Positions 15,870-24,287 of a stretch of DNA of 34,031 bases are shown in pieces. A program made the position numbers and the translations under genes. The notes below the pieces were generated by a model. That model saw nothing but the letters and a program-made list of their open reading frames with translations, had not been told where the DNA came from and ran no database searches. Positions within the stretch are counted from its first letter, which is position 1; each line of letters starts with the position of its first letter. This DNA comes from Flavobacterium sp. (lineage in GTDB: Bacteria; Bacteroidota; Bacteroidia; Flavobacteriales; Flavobacteriaceae), in the NCBI GenBank assembly GCA_017984835.1, contig JAGNYR010000016.1, positions 1 to 34,031 of the forward strand, written 5' to 3'.

Positions 15870-16596
15870 TCCCTTTTTTACGATCGTCGTTCCAAGTAAT
15901 GTAACCTAGTATGGCATTGAAAAAATAAAAGGTGTATTTGGCGACATTGGCAATATTCATGAGCAACAGGTTTTGAACTATTTTGGTTAGGTTGTAAAAT
16001 TGCCACATAAACCAATTGTCTGGATACATACGTGCAGTATTAAAAGTTCCTCCAAAAGTGATTCCGGCCGGAATAGCAATTGCAAAAAACAATTTCCAAT
16101 CAATCGGGGTTTGAGCGATGTACTTAAAGGCAATGTAATTCAACACCAACGAAAAGAAAAACCCCAAAACTATATTTCTGTAAAAAATAAAGTCGACAGA
16201 TCGCAACACTTTGCTTTTTTTCCATGCTTTAAAAACCAAAAAATTCCCAATAAACGTAACGGGGTAAGTCAAAACTGCACCTGCATTTCCCAACAAGTAA
16301 TCGATACTGCCGCTTAAAAAAGTATTGCACGTTGTGATTAAATTTCCGAAATTGTTCTTTTTAGTTACGAGTCGGTTGCCCATCATAGAAAAACCTGTGT
16401 TCACGATCGAAACATAGCCCAGCAAAAAAACATAATTGGTTCCTTGAAACGTGAAATCAATGACCGTTTGGTGGTAACCCAATGCAAAAGATGCAGCCAA
16501 AACGATAGCCAGACCAATAATATCTAGATAGGTGCTGTTGGTAAGCGCTTTAATTTGGACTAAGATATTGACTGGGATTTTTGAAAATAATTTCAT
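15862..16596 (-). CDS. pnuC: PnuC-like nicotinamide riboside/mononucleotide transporter
   Basis: Integral membrane protein with about seven hydrophobic segments, first near residues 23-42 (YLDIIGLAIVLAASFALGY). Its C-terminal part (MWQFYNLTKIVQNLLLM, then YTFYFFNAILGYITWNDDRKK) resembles the PnuC family, which imports vitamin B3 ribosides by facilitated diffusion; conserved Trp, Gln and Asn residues line that pathway. I set the start at the ATG 16596 because the longer frame begins with TTG at 16641. The result is 244 residues, close to the family norm. I saw no NadR-type kinase nearby, but a nucleoside phosphorylase is divergent from it, which suits riboside metabolism. Substrate is inferred from family only. 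Confidence 0.72.
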   Translation of the reverse strand: MKLFSKIPVNILVQIKALTNSTYLDIIGLAIVLAASFALGYHQTVIDFTFQGTNYVFLLGYVSIVNTGFSMMGNRLVTKKNNFGNLITTCNTFLSGSIDYLLGNAGAVLTYPVTFIGNFLVFKAWKKSKVLRSVDFIFYRNIVLGFFFSLVLNYIAFKYIAQTPIDWKLFFAIAIPAGITFGGTFNTARMYPDNWFMWQFYNLTKIVQNLLLMNIANVAKYTFYFFNAILGYITWNDDRKKGTI

Positions 16597-16746
16597 TACT
16601 GACTTTGATTTTTTTTGAAAAAACGAAAATTGAGTTTGCAATATTACAAATTCTCTTTACACAATCGCTCTTTTTGAAAATAAATAGTTTCCATATTACA
16701 TGCTTTTTTATACATTTACAAACAACTAAAAATGAGATCGTAGCTT

Positions 16747-17499
16747 ATGATTTTTGACAAACCACATCGTACCTTTTTAACTGAAAACCCCGTATTGAAC
16801 GTGGCAGATTTGGTGCAATGGAAACGCGAAAATCAAAAATTCAATGTCGATAAATTACCAGCCACGGCGATCTTCACACTTAGTAAATATTCCATTCCAA
16901 AAAAAATTCGCCTTTTTGCAAAAAAGATAAAAGGCATCAAGGGTTTTCAATATCAAATAAATTCAGAAATTGTGATCTGTTCCGATTTTGGTAACGGCGC
17001 ACCCGCTATTGTGGGCGTTATGGAAGAGTTGCGAATTTTAGGTGTTGCGAATTTTATATTTATTGGTCTGGCCGGAAGTTTGGATCTCAAGTTCAAAGAA
17101 AATGAGAAATGTGTGGCAACCCAAACCTTTTCAACCACTGGCTGTGCCGCCTTTTATTCTGAAGAAGAAACCCTGGTTCCTATAAAAAACGAATGGTTGA
17201 ATCGAATTCAATCCCAGTTGAATTATCCCGAAGCTACCTGCTGGAGCACAGATGCCCCTTACAGAGAAACCCCGAGTTTACTCTCGCAATTTTGCAGTAA
17301 AGGAGCAACACATGTCGACATGGAATGCGCGGCAATATATGCTTTTGCTTCCTTTTACAAATTAAATTCGATTTGTCTTTTGGTGACAGCCGATGCTATT
17401 TCATCAGGAAAATGGTTGCCACCAAAAAATGAAAAATCAGTGCACCAATCCATCAAAAATACGCTTCTTGATTGCTTAAAAATTACTGCGAATGAATAA
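16747..17499 (+). CDS. Nucleoside phosphorylase family protein
   Basis: A 250-residue enzyme of the PNP/UDP phosphorylase superfamily, which cleaves nucleosides (or methylthioadenosine/S-adenosylhomocysteine in related branches) at the N-glycosidic bond. Recognisable features are the phosphate/ribose loop ICSDFGNGAPAIVGVMEEL, the GLAGSL strand turn, the HVDMECAAIYAFASF motif whose Met-Glu pair binds the ribose, and the late TADAISSG whose Asp contacts the base. The subgroup cannot be fixed from sequence reading alone. Its stop overlaps the start of the glycosyltransferase gene by 8 bases, so it heads a coupled operon with cell-surface genes, an unusual partnership. The preceding ATG at 16732 opens only a three-codon frame. 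Confidence 0.85.
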   Translation: MIFDKPHRTFLTENPVLNVADLVQWKRENQKFNVDKLPATAIFTLSKYSIPKKIRLFAKKIKGIKGFQYQINSEIVICSDFGNGAPAIVGVMEELRILGVANFIFIGLAGSLDLKFKENEKCVATQTFSTTGCAAFYSEEETLVPIKNEWLNRIQSQLNYPEATCWSTDAPYRETPSLLSQFCSKGATHVDMECAAIYAFASFYKLNSICLLVTADAISSGKWLPPKNEKSVHQSIKNTLLDCLKITANE

Positions 17500-18538
17500 A
17501 CCCAACGCTATAATTTCACTGATTATCGTTTTTTACAACGAAGAAAATTACCTGGACCGATGCTTGCAATCTGTGGCAGACCAGACGTATAAAGATTTTG
17601 AAGTGATCCTGGTGAATGATGGGTCAATTGACAATTCGTTGGAGGTTGCCACCAAGTATTTGCCAAAAATATACAAAGGCACTGTTCTAACTATTGAAAA
17701 TTCGGGTGCAGCAGTGGCAAGAAACACAGCATTACAAAAGGTTAGCACCAAATACGTAACATTTTTGGATGCAGATGATGTTTTGCACCCCAACATGATG
17801 GAAGAATTTGTACAAGAAATTGAAAGAACCAAAGCCGATTTATTGGTTTGTGATATTGAAATTTTGAGTGAAGACGGTTTGATTACTCTACCATCAAAAT
17901 GGCATGAAGTTTATAACAACATCCATAAATCTTCCGAATTGGCAAGCACTTTTTACAAAGAAGGCATCGTAGAAACGATTTGGTCCAAGGTTTTTTTAAC
18001 AGCTTTTGCCCAAAACATCCGTTTTGATAAAGATTTAAAACTGTTTGACGACCGACCTTTTGTTTTAGAGTTTATTCTCATGAGCAAATCAGTGCAATTC
18101 TTACCAAAAAAATTAATAACTCATTATTCCCGAAAATCATCCTTAACTCGTAGGGTTTTGTCTGATGTGCGGGTGAAAGATGTACATCGACTGTTTGAAG
18201 TAGAACTCGATGTAATCAAAAGAAACGGGGTGGAAGATATATACAAAAATGGGGTTTATAAAAACACATTGGATTATTATATGGATACTTTTTTAATCCA
18301 AATTATAGATCAAAACGAGATGGTTTCATTGCCAAATTTCAGGGCTGAATACCAAGAGTTATTGGGGTTATTTTGTCGAAAAATCAAAACAGATCGAATC
18401 AAACTTAACAAGAAAGACCAAATAGCCTTGCTTTTATTGAAAATGCCAAATCAGGTGGGTTGGAGATGCACCAACCTTCTACTTTCTGTATTAAAAAGAA
18501 AAAGATTGGCAACGATTAAAACCATCAAAAACCAATGA
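17492..18538 (+). CDS. Family 2 glycosyltransferase
   Basis: A GT-A fold glycosyltransferase of family 2, 348 residues. The nucleotide-sugar site is plain: ISLIIVFYNEENYLDRCLQSV at residues about 8-28, QTYKDFEVILVNDGSIDNS, and the metal-binding DADD in YVTFLDADDVLHP. The C-terminal third is variable and basic and may set acceptor choice. It is cytoplasmic or peripheral to the membrane; donor and acceptor sugars cannot be told. It overlaps the phosphorylase by 8 bases and the flippase by 4 (ATGA), so the three are probably translated together. A role in building a surface glycan exported by the flippase is the natural inference. Confidence 0.92.
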   Translation: MNKPNAIISLIIVFYNEENYLDRCLQSVADQTYKDFEVILVNDGSIDNSLEVATKYLPKIYKGTVLTIENSGAAVARNTALQKVSTKYVTFLDADDVLHPNMMEEFVQEIERTKADLLVCDIEILSEDGLITLPSKWHEVYNNIHKSSELASTFYKEGIVETIWSKVFLTAFAQNIRFDKDLKLFDDRPFVLEFILMSKSVQFLPKKLITHYSRKSSLTRRVLSDVRVKDVHRLFEVELDVIKRNGVEDIYKNGVYKNTLDYYMDTFLIQIIDQNEMVSLPNFRAEYQELLGLFCRKIKTDRIKLNKKDQIALLLLKMPNQVGWRCTNLLLSVLKRKRLATIKTIKNQ

Positions 18539-19731
18539 GGCTAGCTAATTTCAAAAATACAACGCAACGATTTGGTTTGCTAACCCTTGTTCAACTGTTG
18601 ACCGTATTGTTTCCCGTTGGTATGTATATCCTACTCATCAACAGGGTTTCTTTGGAACAAATTGGACAAATTACAACCTGGCAAATGATCTTTGTGATGT
18701 TGGCCGGGATGAGTAATTTTGGTTTCCCTCAGAATTTAATCCCTTTTGCCGAGAAGTTGAAAACCAGCAGCAGAACGACAGCAGCTTATTGGAATAAATT
18801 ATTACAAATTAGATCGGTATTGATCCTATTTTTCTTCTTGTTGCTTCTTTCCTTTGCTTCCTATTTGCCTGCAATTGCCCTGTTTTCATCTCTATTACTC
18901 TTGGCAAGACTGTACAATCCTACTTCGTTTTTTTATATTCTGTCACAAAACAAGACCCTGCTTTGGTTTCATTTTTACACCAAATTGGCCGCCTTGGCTT
19001 TCGTCTTTTTTTTTATTACGGAGCACAATTGGTATGTCACTAATTTTTGGATTGCCCTAGCAGAGATACTCATAAGCATTCCTTTTTTAATACATAAAAA
19101 ATGGGCGTTTGTGTGTACCTTTTCAAAAGTCAAAAAAGTGATGGTTTTTGTCAAAAGTCAAAAAAAATTATTTTACCTACAGATTGTGAACACCCTTATT
19201 TTATCGGCAACCATTCCATTCGTTCAACTCTGTTTTGGGGCGCAAATTGCCGGGGTATCGGCTGTATTGGAAAAAGCTACCTCGTTAATAAGAGGCGTTT
19301 CCGGAAATTTATTTTACGCGATTTTACCTAATTTCAAAGATGCCAACCAACTTGGGTTATCAAAAAATATGCGAAATGGATTGTATAAAATTACTTATTT
19401 TACGCTTGTCCTTTTTTGTGTTGCTGTCGGACTGATCGTATCTTTTGAAGGAATCATCACACAAAAATTTCAAGAAATACCCATGATGTATTATCTGTTG
19501 TTGGTTCAAATTATTTGGTTTCCGGTGATGTTGAGTACCCCATTTCAAATAATTTGCATGAAAAAAGAACGTTGGAATACCGTTTACTTATTTTCAAAAA
19601 TTCAGCTTGCTGTACTAGTAATTGGTTTGATGCTTCTGGGAAATTTATTCGGGGTTTGGGGTATCGTTTGTGCTATTATTCTGCCCGAATTAGTAAATTT
19701 TCTGCTGTATAAAAATGCAGTAAAAAAATAA
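18535..19731 (+). CDS. Wzx-like polysaccharide flippase
   Basis: A polytopic membrane protein of 398 residues with about twelve hydrophobic segments and very little soluble sequence, in the style of MOP-superfamily oligosaccharide flippases. It opens with FGLLTLVQLLTVLFPVGMYILLI and the GFPQNLIPFAEKLK loop, and has the central basic stretch KVKKVMVFVKSQKKLFYL before the second half. Such proteins move lipid-linked oligosaccharides across the inner membrane. It is the last gene of the coupled phosphorylase-glycosyltransferase-flippase operon. No polymerase or ligase is next to it; the following gene is convergent with only 7 bases between. The family call is by topology and resemblance, so a different MOP branch remains possible. 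Confidence 0.82.
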   Translation: MRLANFKNTTQRFGLLTLVQLLTVLFPVGMYILLINRVSLEQIGQITTWQMIFVMLAGMSNFGFPQNLIPFAEKLKTSSRTTAAYWNKLLQIRSVLILFFFLLLLSFASYLPAIALFSSLLLLARLYNPTSFFYILSQNKTLLWFHFYTKLAALAFVFFFITEHNWYVTNFWIALAEILISIPFLIHKKWAFVCTFSKVKKVMVFVKSQKKLFYLQIVNTLILSATIPFVQLCFGAQIAGVSAVLEKATSLIRGVSGNLFYAILPNFKDANQLGLSKNMRNGLYKITYFTLVLFCVAVGLIVSFEGIITQKFQEIPMMYYLLLVQIIWFPVMLSTPFQIICMKKERWNTVYLFSKIQLAVLVIGLMLLGNLFGVWGIVCAIILPELVNFLLYKNAVKK

Positions 19732-19738
19732 TCCAACC

Positions 19739-21112
19739 TTAAATTGCAATCCTTTTCATAAGGATTCTTGCTACAATTGACTTTAATTTCATCTTTAACC
19801 CTTTCCAGTTGTAGGGGTTGTTCAATCTTGAAAATTCGACTTCATTGACAACCCATTTTACGGCATACGTATAATATTTTTTAGCATACGTTCTCTCAAA
19901 TTCAATCTCTCTGTCGGTGGTGGTTTCCCAATCCAAGCTATTGGTTATCTTGTTTTCAATTTCATTATAAAGGCTGGTTCCTTTGATTGGGTAGGCAATG
20001 GTTATGGTATAATATGTTGGTTTTGCAGCAATTAAATAATCGATGGTTTGCTTAATGTCATCTTCTTCTTCGCCTGGATAGCCCACCATAACAAAAGTAC
20101 CGGTCTCTATGCCCATGGCATTGGTTTTTTGAATCATGTTTTTTACATGGTTTACCTCAACCCGACGGTCCATTAAATCAATGATTTTTTGGGATCCACT
20201 TTCGGCACCAATCCAAATTCGAAAACAACCTATCTCTTTTAACAAGTGTAAAATTTCCTCATTCAATCGTTCGGCTCGTGTAATGCATTCAAACGGAATC
20301 AATGCGTCGTGAGCCAGCACTTCTTCTTTGAAGGCGATGAGCCATTTATGACTGACCGTAAAAACATCATCTACAAACCAAATCGCATCGGGGTTGTATT
20401 GATCTTTCAACAACTTCATTTCTTGGGCAACCAAATGTGCGGGACGTCTTCTATAACTTTGACCATAGACCGCGGTACTGCACCATTTACAGGTATAAGG
20501 ACATCCTCTTTGCGTGGAAATCGTCATCGAACTTTGTCCGTGGTTGGTTTTCCATGTATCCAAATAGCGTTGCATATCAATGGCGTCTCTGTTCGGAAGA
20601 GGCAATTCATCCAACTCCTTCAACTTGGTGCGTTCGGAAGTTTTGATGACTTCCTTTTTTTCGACAAATGCTATTCCGGCAACGTCATGCAAATTGGTTT
20701 TATTCTCAAGAGCTTGGTATAATTCGTAAGTCGTAACTTCTCCTTCACCCAGGACAAGAAAATCGGCACCCGCTTTTAGATAATTTTCAACATTATAGGT
20801 CACATCCGGACCACCCAATACAAGCGTAGGAAATCTGTACAGGTCCGATTTGAGAATTTTCATCAATTTAATTACCTCAATTTTGGTCATTAAATTGGTG
20901 TAAATACAAATGACCTTCGGTTGCATTTTTTGTATAAAATCTAGTTGACTTTGCAGGGATGAAAAAGTCGAATCAAAGACTTCGTTTTCGATTTGTTTCG
21001 TCTTCATATAGGCAGATACATACAGCAACCCTAACGGAGGATAGGGTTTCATGATCTTTTGTTCTCTTAGATCATCTGAAATATAATAGGCATGCGTGAA
21101 TAACAAACTCAT
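19739..21112 (-). CDS. B12-binding-type radical SAM protein (second of two)
   Basis: A 457-residue class B-like radical SAM enzyme. Residues 1-180 have the cobalamin-binding-type fold (PYPPLGLLYVSAYMK, VLGGPDVTYNVENYLKAGADFLVLGEGE), although the Asp-x-His-x-x-Gly motif that ligates cobalt in some members is absent. The radical SAM core begins at TISTQRGCPYTCKWCS, with cluster ligands C204, C208 and C211, and continues through FVDDVFTV and WIGAESGSQKIIDLMDR. The C-terminal 70 residues are basic. Members of this superfamily methylate or rearrange unactivated carbons or form rings on lipids and natural products. It is the last gene of a coupled four-gene operon and its ATG overlaps the methyltransferase stop by 4 bases. 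Substrate unknown. Confidence 0.88.
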   Translation of the reverse strand: MSLLFTHAYYISDDLREQKIMKPYPPLGLLYVSAYMKTKQIENEVFDSTFSSLQSQLDFIQKMQPKVICIYTNLMTKIEVIKLMKILKSDLYRFPTLVLGGPDVTYNVENYLKAGADFLVLGEGEVTTYELYQALENKTNLHDVAGIAFVEKKEVIKTSERTKLKELDELPLPNRDAIDMQRYLDTWKTNHGQSSMTISTQRGCPYTCKWCSTAVYGQSYRRRPAHLVAQEMKLLKDQYNPDAIWFVDDVFTVSHKWLIAFKEEVLAHDALIPFECITRAERLNEEILHLLKEIGCFRIWIGAESGSQKIIDLMDRRVEVNHVKNMIQKTNAMGIETGTFVMVGYPGEEEDDIKQTIDYLIAAKPTYYTITIAYPIKGTSLYNEIENKITNSLDWETTTDREIEFERTYAKKYYTYAVKWVVNEVEFSRLNNPYNWKGLKMKLKSIVARILMKRIAI

Positions 21113-21888
21113 CTCTTTTGTAAAACTAGTAAATAATGATCTGAATACTTGGAAAGCGCTGACTTATTTCGAATTTTCTTCTCCCATTGAACCAATAACT
21201 GGAATACCCTCGGTTTCTTTTTGAAAAAGGGCTCTAGATACGATGGTGGGATAAAAAATCCAATTGGTTTTGATTCCAACCTCTCAAAATTTTCATGCGC
21301 CAAGCGTTCAATGTCTTTCGGATTATAATAATAGGTTGGCACAATCGCACCTTCTACCTTTGCAAAAGCTACTTCTTTTGTGCGACGGAAGGCTTCTTTA
21401 CCTTTTCCTTTTAGGATAAAATACAATTTTTCCCACAAAGTGTTTTTAGGCATAATGACCAAAATCAACCTGCCTTTATCTGATAAAATTTTTTGAACTT
21501 TTAGAAAAAATTGTTCCAATTCAGTTGCTGTCAAACAATTTAACCCCCCAAAATTTGAAAAAACAACATCAAATTTTTTCGATGAAAACTGCTCTGAAAC
21601 CTGATTGATATCAGCCTGAACAAACTCGATGGAGGTGGGATTCATTTTTGACTTTGCGCTCGCGATCATTTCAGAAGAAATATCGGTTGCAAGGACATTA
21701 AAACCCCGCTTTTCAAACCAAATCGCATCTTCTCCTGTGCCACAATTTATTTCTAAAATATCTTTAGGTGGATGTGACAACAAACGCGTTACGTGCTCAT
21801 AAACAATGTCTCGCTGCGCTCGACCAATTTTTGTATGGGTAAACGTAGCGTCGTAAGTAGAAGCGGCTTGGTCAAAATTAGTTTGCAT
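21109..21888 (-). CDS. Class I SAM-dependent methyltransferase
   Basis: A 259-residue methyltransferase with a Rossmann-type SAM site: motif I is ILEINCGTGEDAIWFEKRG (about residues 39-57), the acidic end of strand 2 is VLATDISSEMI, then FVQADINQV and FDVVFSNFGGLNCL. The N-terminus FDQAASTYDATFTHTKIGRAQRD is typical for enzymes acting on small molecules or lipids. It lies between two radical SAM genes, overlapping the upstream one by 11 bases and the downstream one by 4, so it almost certainly acts in the same pathway. Substrate unknown. The Cys in ..NCGTG.. is a mild deviation from the commoner GCGTG. Confidence 0.88.
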   Translation of the reverse strand: MQTNFDQAASTYDATFTHTKIGRAQRDIVYEHVTRLLSHPPKDILEINCGTGEDAIWFEKRGFNVLATDISSEMIASAKSKMNPTSIEFVQADINQVSEQFSSKKFDVVFSNFGGLNCLTATELEQFFLKVQKILSDKGRLILVIMPKNTLWEKLYFILKGKGKEAFRRTKEVAFAKVEGAIVPTYYYNPKDIERLAHENFERLESKPIGFFIPPSYLEPFFKKKPRVFQLLVQWEKKIRNKSALSKYSDHYLLVLQKR

Positions 21889-23326
21889 TTTTTGCCAATC
21901 GATTTAATAGTATAGAATCAACGAATGCACTCGGAATATAATATCCTAATTTTAGAATGGCGATCAGTTTTGGAATCGAAAAAGTAAAGTTCTTTAAGTA
22001 ATGTAATCCCTGAGCTTTTCTAAACTCTTTGTGCACAAATCGTTGTAATTTTTTATAATAGATAGAATTATAAGTCCCTTGAAACATCATTTCAAAATCG
22101 TCCGAATCGGTCCAATTAGCTTTAAGTTTCAAATCATCTTTTACTTTTTCATAAAACTTCGTCCCCGGTAAAGGATACGAAACCGAAATGCCAATATTAT
22201 CTGGCAGGATGTCCTTAACCATATCGATTGTTTTCTGGATGTCTTCTTGCGTTTCAGTAAGGTATCCAAATTGAAGAAACAAGGCAACTCGAATGTGTTT
22301 CTGTTGTAACAAATGAGTAGCAGTGAAAATTTCTTCAATTTTAGTTCCTTTATCCATGGCATCAAGTATTCGTTGCGAACCGCTCTCTGCGCCTACCCAT
22401 ACTTCTTCTAATCCAGAATTGGCAAGAACATCAATTGTGTCTTCTTTCAACAGCAAATCAACACGACTTTGGATGTAATAACGTATGGTTAGATCGTGAG
22501 TAGTCAATTCGGCATTAAATTCTTGCACCCAATTGGGTTTTAATCCAAAAATATCATCACACATCCAAAAACGGGTGACGCCAAAGTGTTTTTTGATGTA
22601 CGCAATTTCTTTTACAATGTAGGCAGGTGAATGCGCATTGTATCGATTTCCATAAATGGGTTTTGCACACCAATTACATTTATAAGGACATCCTCTTGTG
22701 GTGGCCAAATTAAGTGTGAACTCTTGTTTGCTTTGCTTCCAGATCTTTTTATACAAATCGATGTCTACTAGATCCCAAGCAGGCATAGGCAAATCATCCA
22801 GGTTTTCCAATACCTTTCGTTTCGGATTTACCACAAGTTCTCCGTCACGTTTGTATACAATACCGGCAATATTTTCAATGCTTTTATCTGCATCTAAATG
22901 CTGGATGAGCTCTAACAAAGTGATTTCCCCTTCGCCTTGTATGATAAAATCGGCACCTTTTTTTATGTATTTTTCATAATGGTCGGTAGCATCAGAACTG
23001 CACACGATCACTTGACAACCCAACGATTTTGCAGCGATGATCATGTCAAAACACGCCTCCCGCATATTTGTCAAGCACATTTTAGTCAAATAATTAAACC
23101 CGTCGTCGTAAATTACCAAATAAGTAGGTAAAAAGTGTTTTATTTTTGACAGTATGGAATGAGAGGAATTCAATAAATTCGTATCAAAAAGAGCCACTTC
23201 AAAATTATTTTCTCTCATTAATGAAGCCGCATACAAAGTCCCTAGCGGCGGAAAAGGTGTTTTATTCTTCCACTGTTTTGGGTCTAATTGGTAATAATAA
23301 GAATGTGAAAATAGAATTCTAGACAT
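21878..23326 (-). CDS. B12-binding-type radical SAM protein (first of two)
   Basis: A 482-residue paralogue of the protein at 19739-21112 with the same domain order. Cobalamin-binding-type N-terminal domain: PFPPLGTLYAASLMREN and SDATDHYEKYIKKGADFIIQGEGE, again without the Asp-x-His-x-x-Gly motif. Radical SAM core: LATTRGCPYKCNWCAKPIYGNRY, with C213, C217 and C220 as [4Fe-4S] ligands, then MCDDIFGL and VWVGAESGSQRILDAMDKG. Its start overlaps the nucleotidyltransferase stop by 8 bases. Two related but diverged copies in one operon suggest successive steps on one substrate rather than redundancy. Substrate unknown. Confidence 0.88.
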   Translation of the reverse strand: MSRILFSHSYYYQLDPKQWKNKTPFPPLGTLYAASLMRENNFEVALFDTNLLNSSHSILSKIKHFLPTYLVIYDDGFNYLTKMCLTNMREACFDMIIAAKSLGCQVIVCSSDATDHYEKYIKKGADFIIQGEGEITLLELIQHLDADKSIENIAGIVYKRDGELVVNPKRKVLENLDDLPMPAWDLVDIDLYKKIWKQSKQEFTLNLATTRGCPYKCNWCAKPIYGNRYNAHSPAYIVKEIAYIKKHFGVTRFWMCDDIFGLKPNWVQEFNAELTTHDLTIRYYIQSRVDLLLKEDTIDVLANSGLEEVWVGAESGSQRILDAMDKGTKIEEIFTATHLLQQKHIRVALFLQFGYLTETQEDIQKTIDMVKDILPDNIGISVSYPLPGTKFYEKVKDDLKLKANWTDSDDFEMMFQGTYNSIYYKKLQRFVHKEFRKAQGLHYLKNFTFSIPKLIAILKLGYYIPSAFVDSILLNRLAKNAN

Positions 23327-24221
23327 CTTCTTTTGGGATTTGAATCGAATGGTTGGATCTAACTTCTTCTATTTTTGCATTGAGGGCATCAATGACCTTT
23401 TTTTGAAAATTGGATGGATGGTGCTTCGAAATATTTGTAGACGTTTTTAATGCTACTTTAAACTCATCTTCCGACAAATAATGAAATTTTGAATTCCATT
23501 TCTTTAACGTCATCGATTTCAATAATGCATCCAAACTAAGTCCGATTTTGGAATTAAACAACCCTTCTATTCCCTTTGATAACCTACTTTTCTGGGTTGA
23601 TTGAGTGGCGTGTGTATGTGGTTCAAAATTTGGAAAAAAAGAAGAAACCCAGTTGTTCTGCTGATAAAATTTTTCAAATTCTAGCTTCCCTTCTAGCGGA
23701 ATCAAGGTTTTTATCTCGGTGGCCGTAAAAATATTTTGCTCTTCAATTTCCATTTGATTCTCGGAAACAAAATAATTGATACAGAAAAATTTTCTCGAAT
23801 TTAATAAAAAGGCCTTTTTATAAAACATCAACAACGTTCTACAAATCCAAAGTTTGGATTGTTGGGTAATGACAAAAAAATCAATATCGCTTTCGTTGTC
23901 ATAATATCCTTTTGATAACGATCCAGAAACGCCAACTCCCTTCACAAAGGGAAATTTGGAAATAAAAGAAGCTCTTTCTTTTGCAATCAACATGACTTTT
24001 TGGGCTTGTTCGTTGCCTTTTATTCGCTTGGCAATGCAATCAAAATCTGTTCCATAAACATAAAATCCGTCTACATTGGAAATGACTTTTTGGGCCATCA
24101 ATTGATCTAATTCATCTTGGGTTTGGTTCAAGTTGGTATGGCAGGTATAACTATGTATCTCTTCTAATTTTAGAGGATATTTAAAAACAGAAAAGTACAA
24201 TATGGCTTTGATTGAATCCAT
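23319..24221 (-). CDS. Nucleotidyltransferase-domain protein
   Basis: A 300-residue protein with a polymerase-beta-like nucleotidyltransferase core at about residues 93-120: VGVSGSLSKGYYDNESDIDFFVIT, with the Gly-Ser pair at 100-101 and catalytic-type Asp residues D112 and D114 intact. Residues 1-60 look like a winged helix (ILYFSVFKYPLKLEEI at the start). The rest (about 130-300) is unassigned, with aromatic- and Lys-rich helices. Such domains transfer a nucleotide to a small molecule, an antibiotic or a protein; nothing here fixes the acceptor. It is first in the coupled four-gene radical SAM operon, 66 bases after polA on the same strand, and I see no promoter of its own in that gap. Confidence 0.8.
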   Translation of the reverse strand: MDSIKAILYFSVFKYPLKLEEIHSYTCHTNLNQTQDELDQLMAQKVISNVDGFYVYGTDFDCIAKRIKGNEQAQKVMLIAKERASFISKFPFVKGVGVSGSLSKGYYDNESDIDFFVITQQSKLWICRTLLMFYKKAFLLNSRKFFCINYFVSENQMEIEEQNIFTATEIKTLIPLEGKLEFEKFYQQNNWVSSFFPNFEPHTHATQSTQKSRLSKGIEGLFNSKIGLSLDALLKSMTLKKWNSKFHYLSEDEFKVALKTSTNISKHHPSNFQKKVIDALNAKIEEVRSNHSIQIPKEDV

Positions 24222-24287
24222 TTCAATTGTATAAACGATTTATTTTGAATGTGTTTTATTGTATAAAAACATGAATATATACTAACA

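Noticed and set aside
16597..16641. N-terminal extension of the PnuC-like protein to 16641
   Set aside because: The extension begins with TTG and adds 15 hydrophilic residues; the ATG at 16596 is preferred.
14500..24221. Genomic island or prophage boundaries around the accessory genes
   Set aside because: No integrase, tRNA gene, direct-repeat ends or transposase seen; only gene content suggests accessory status.
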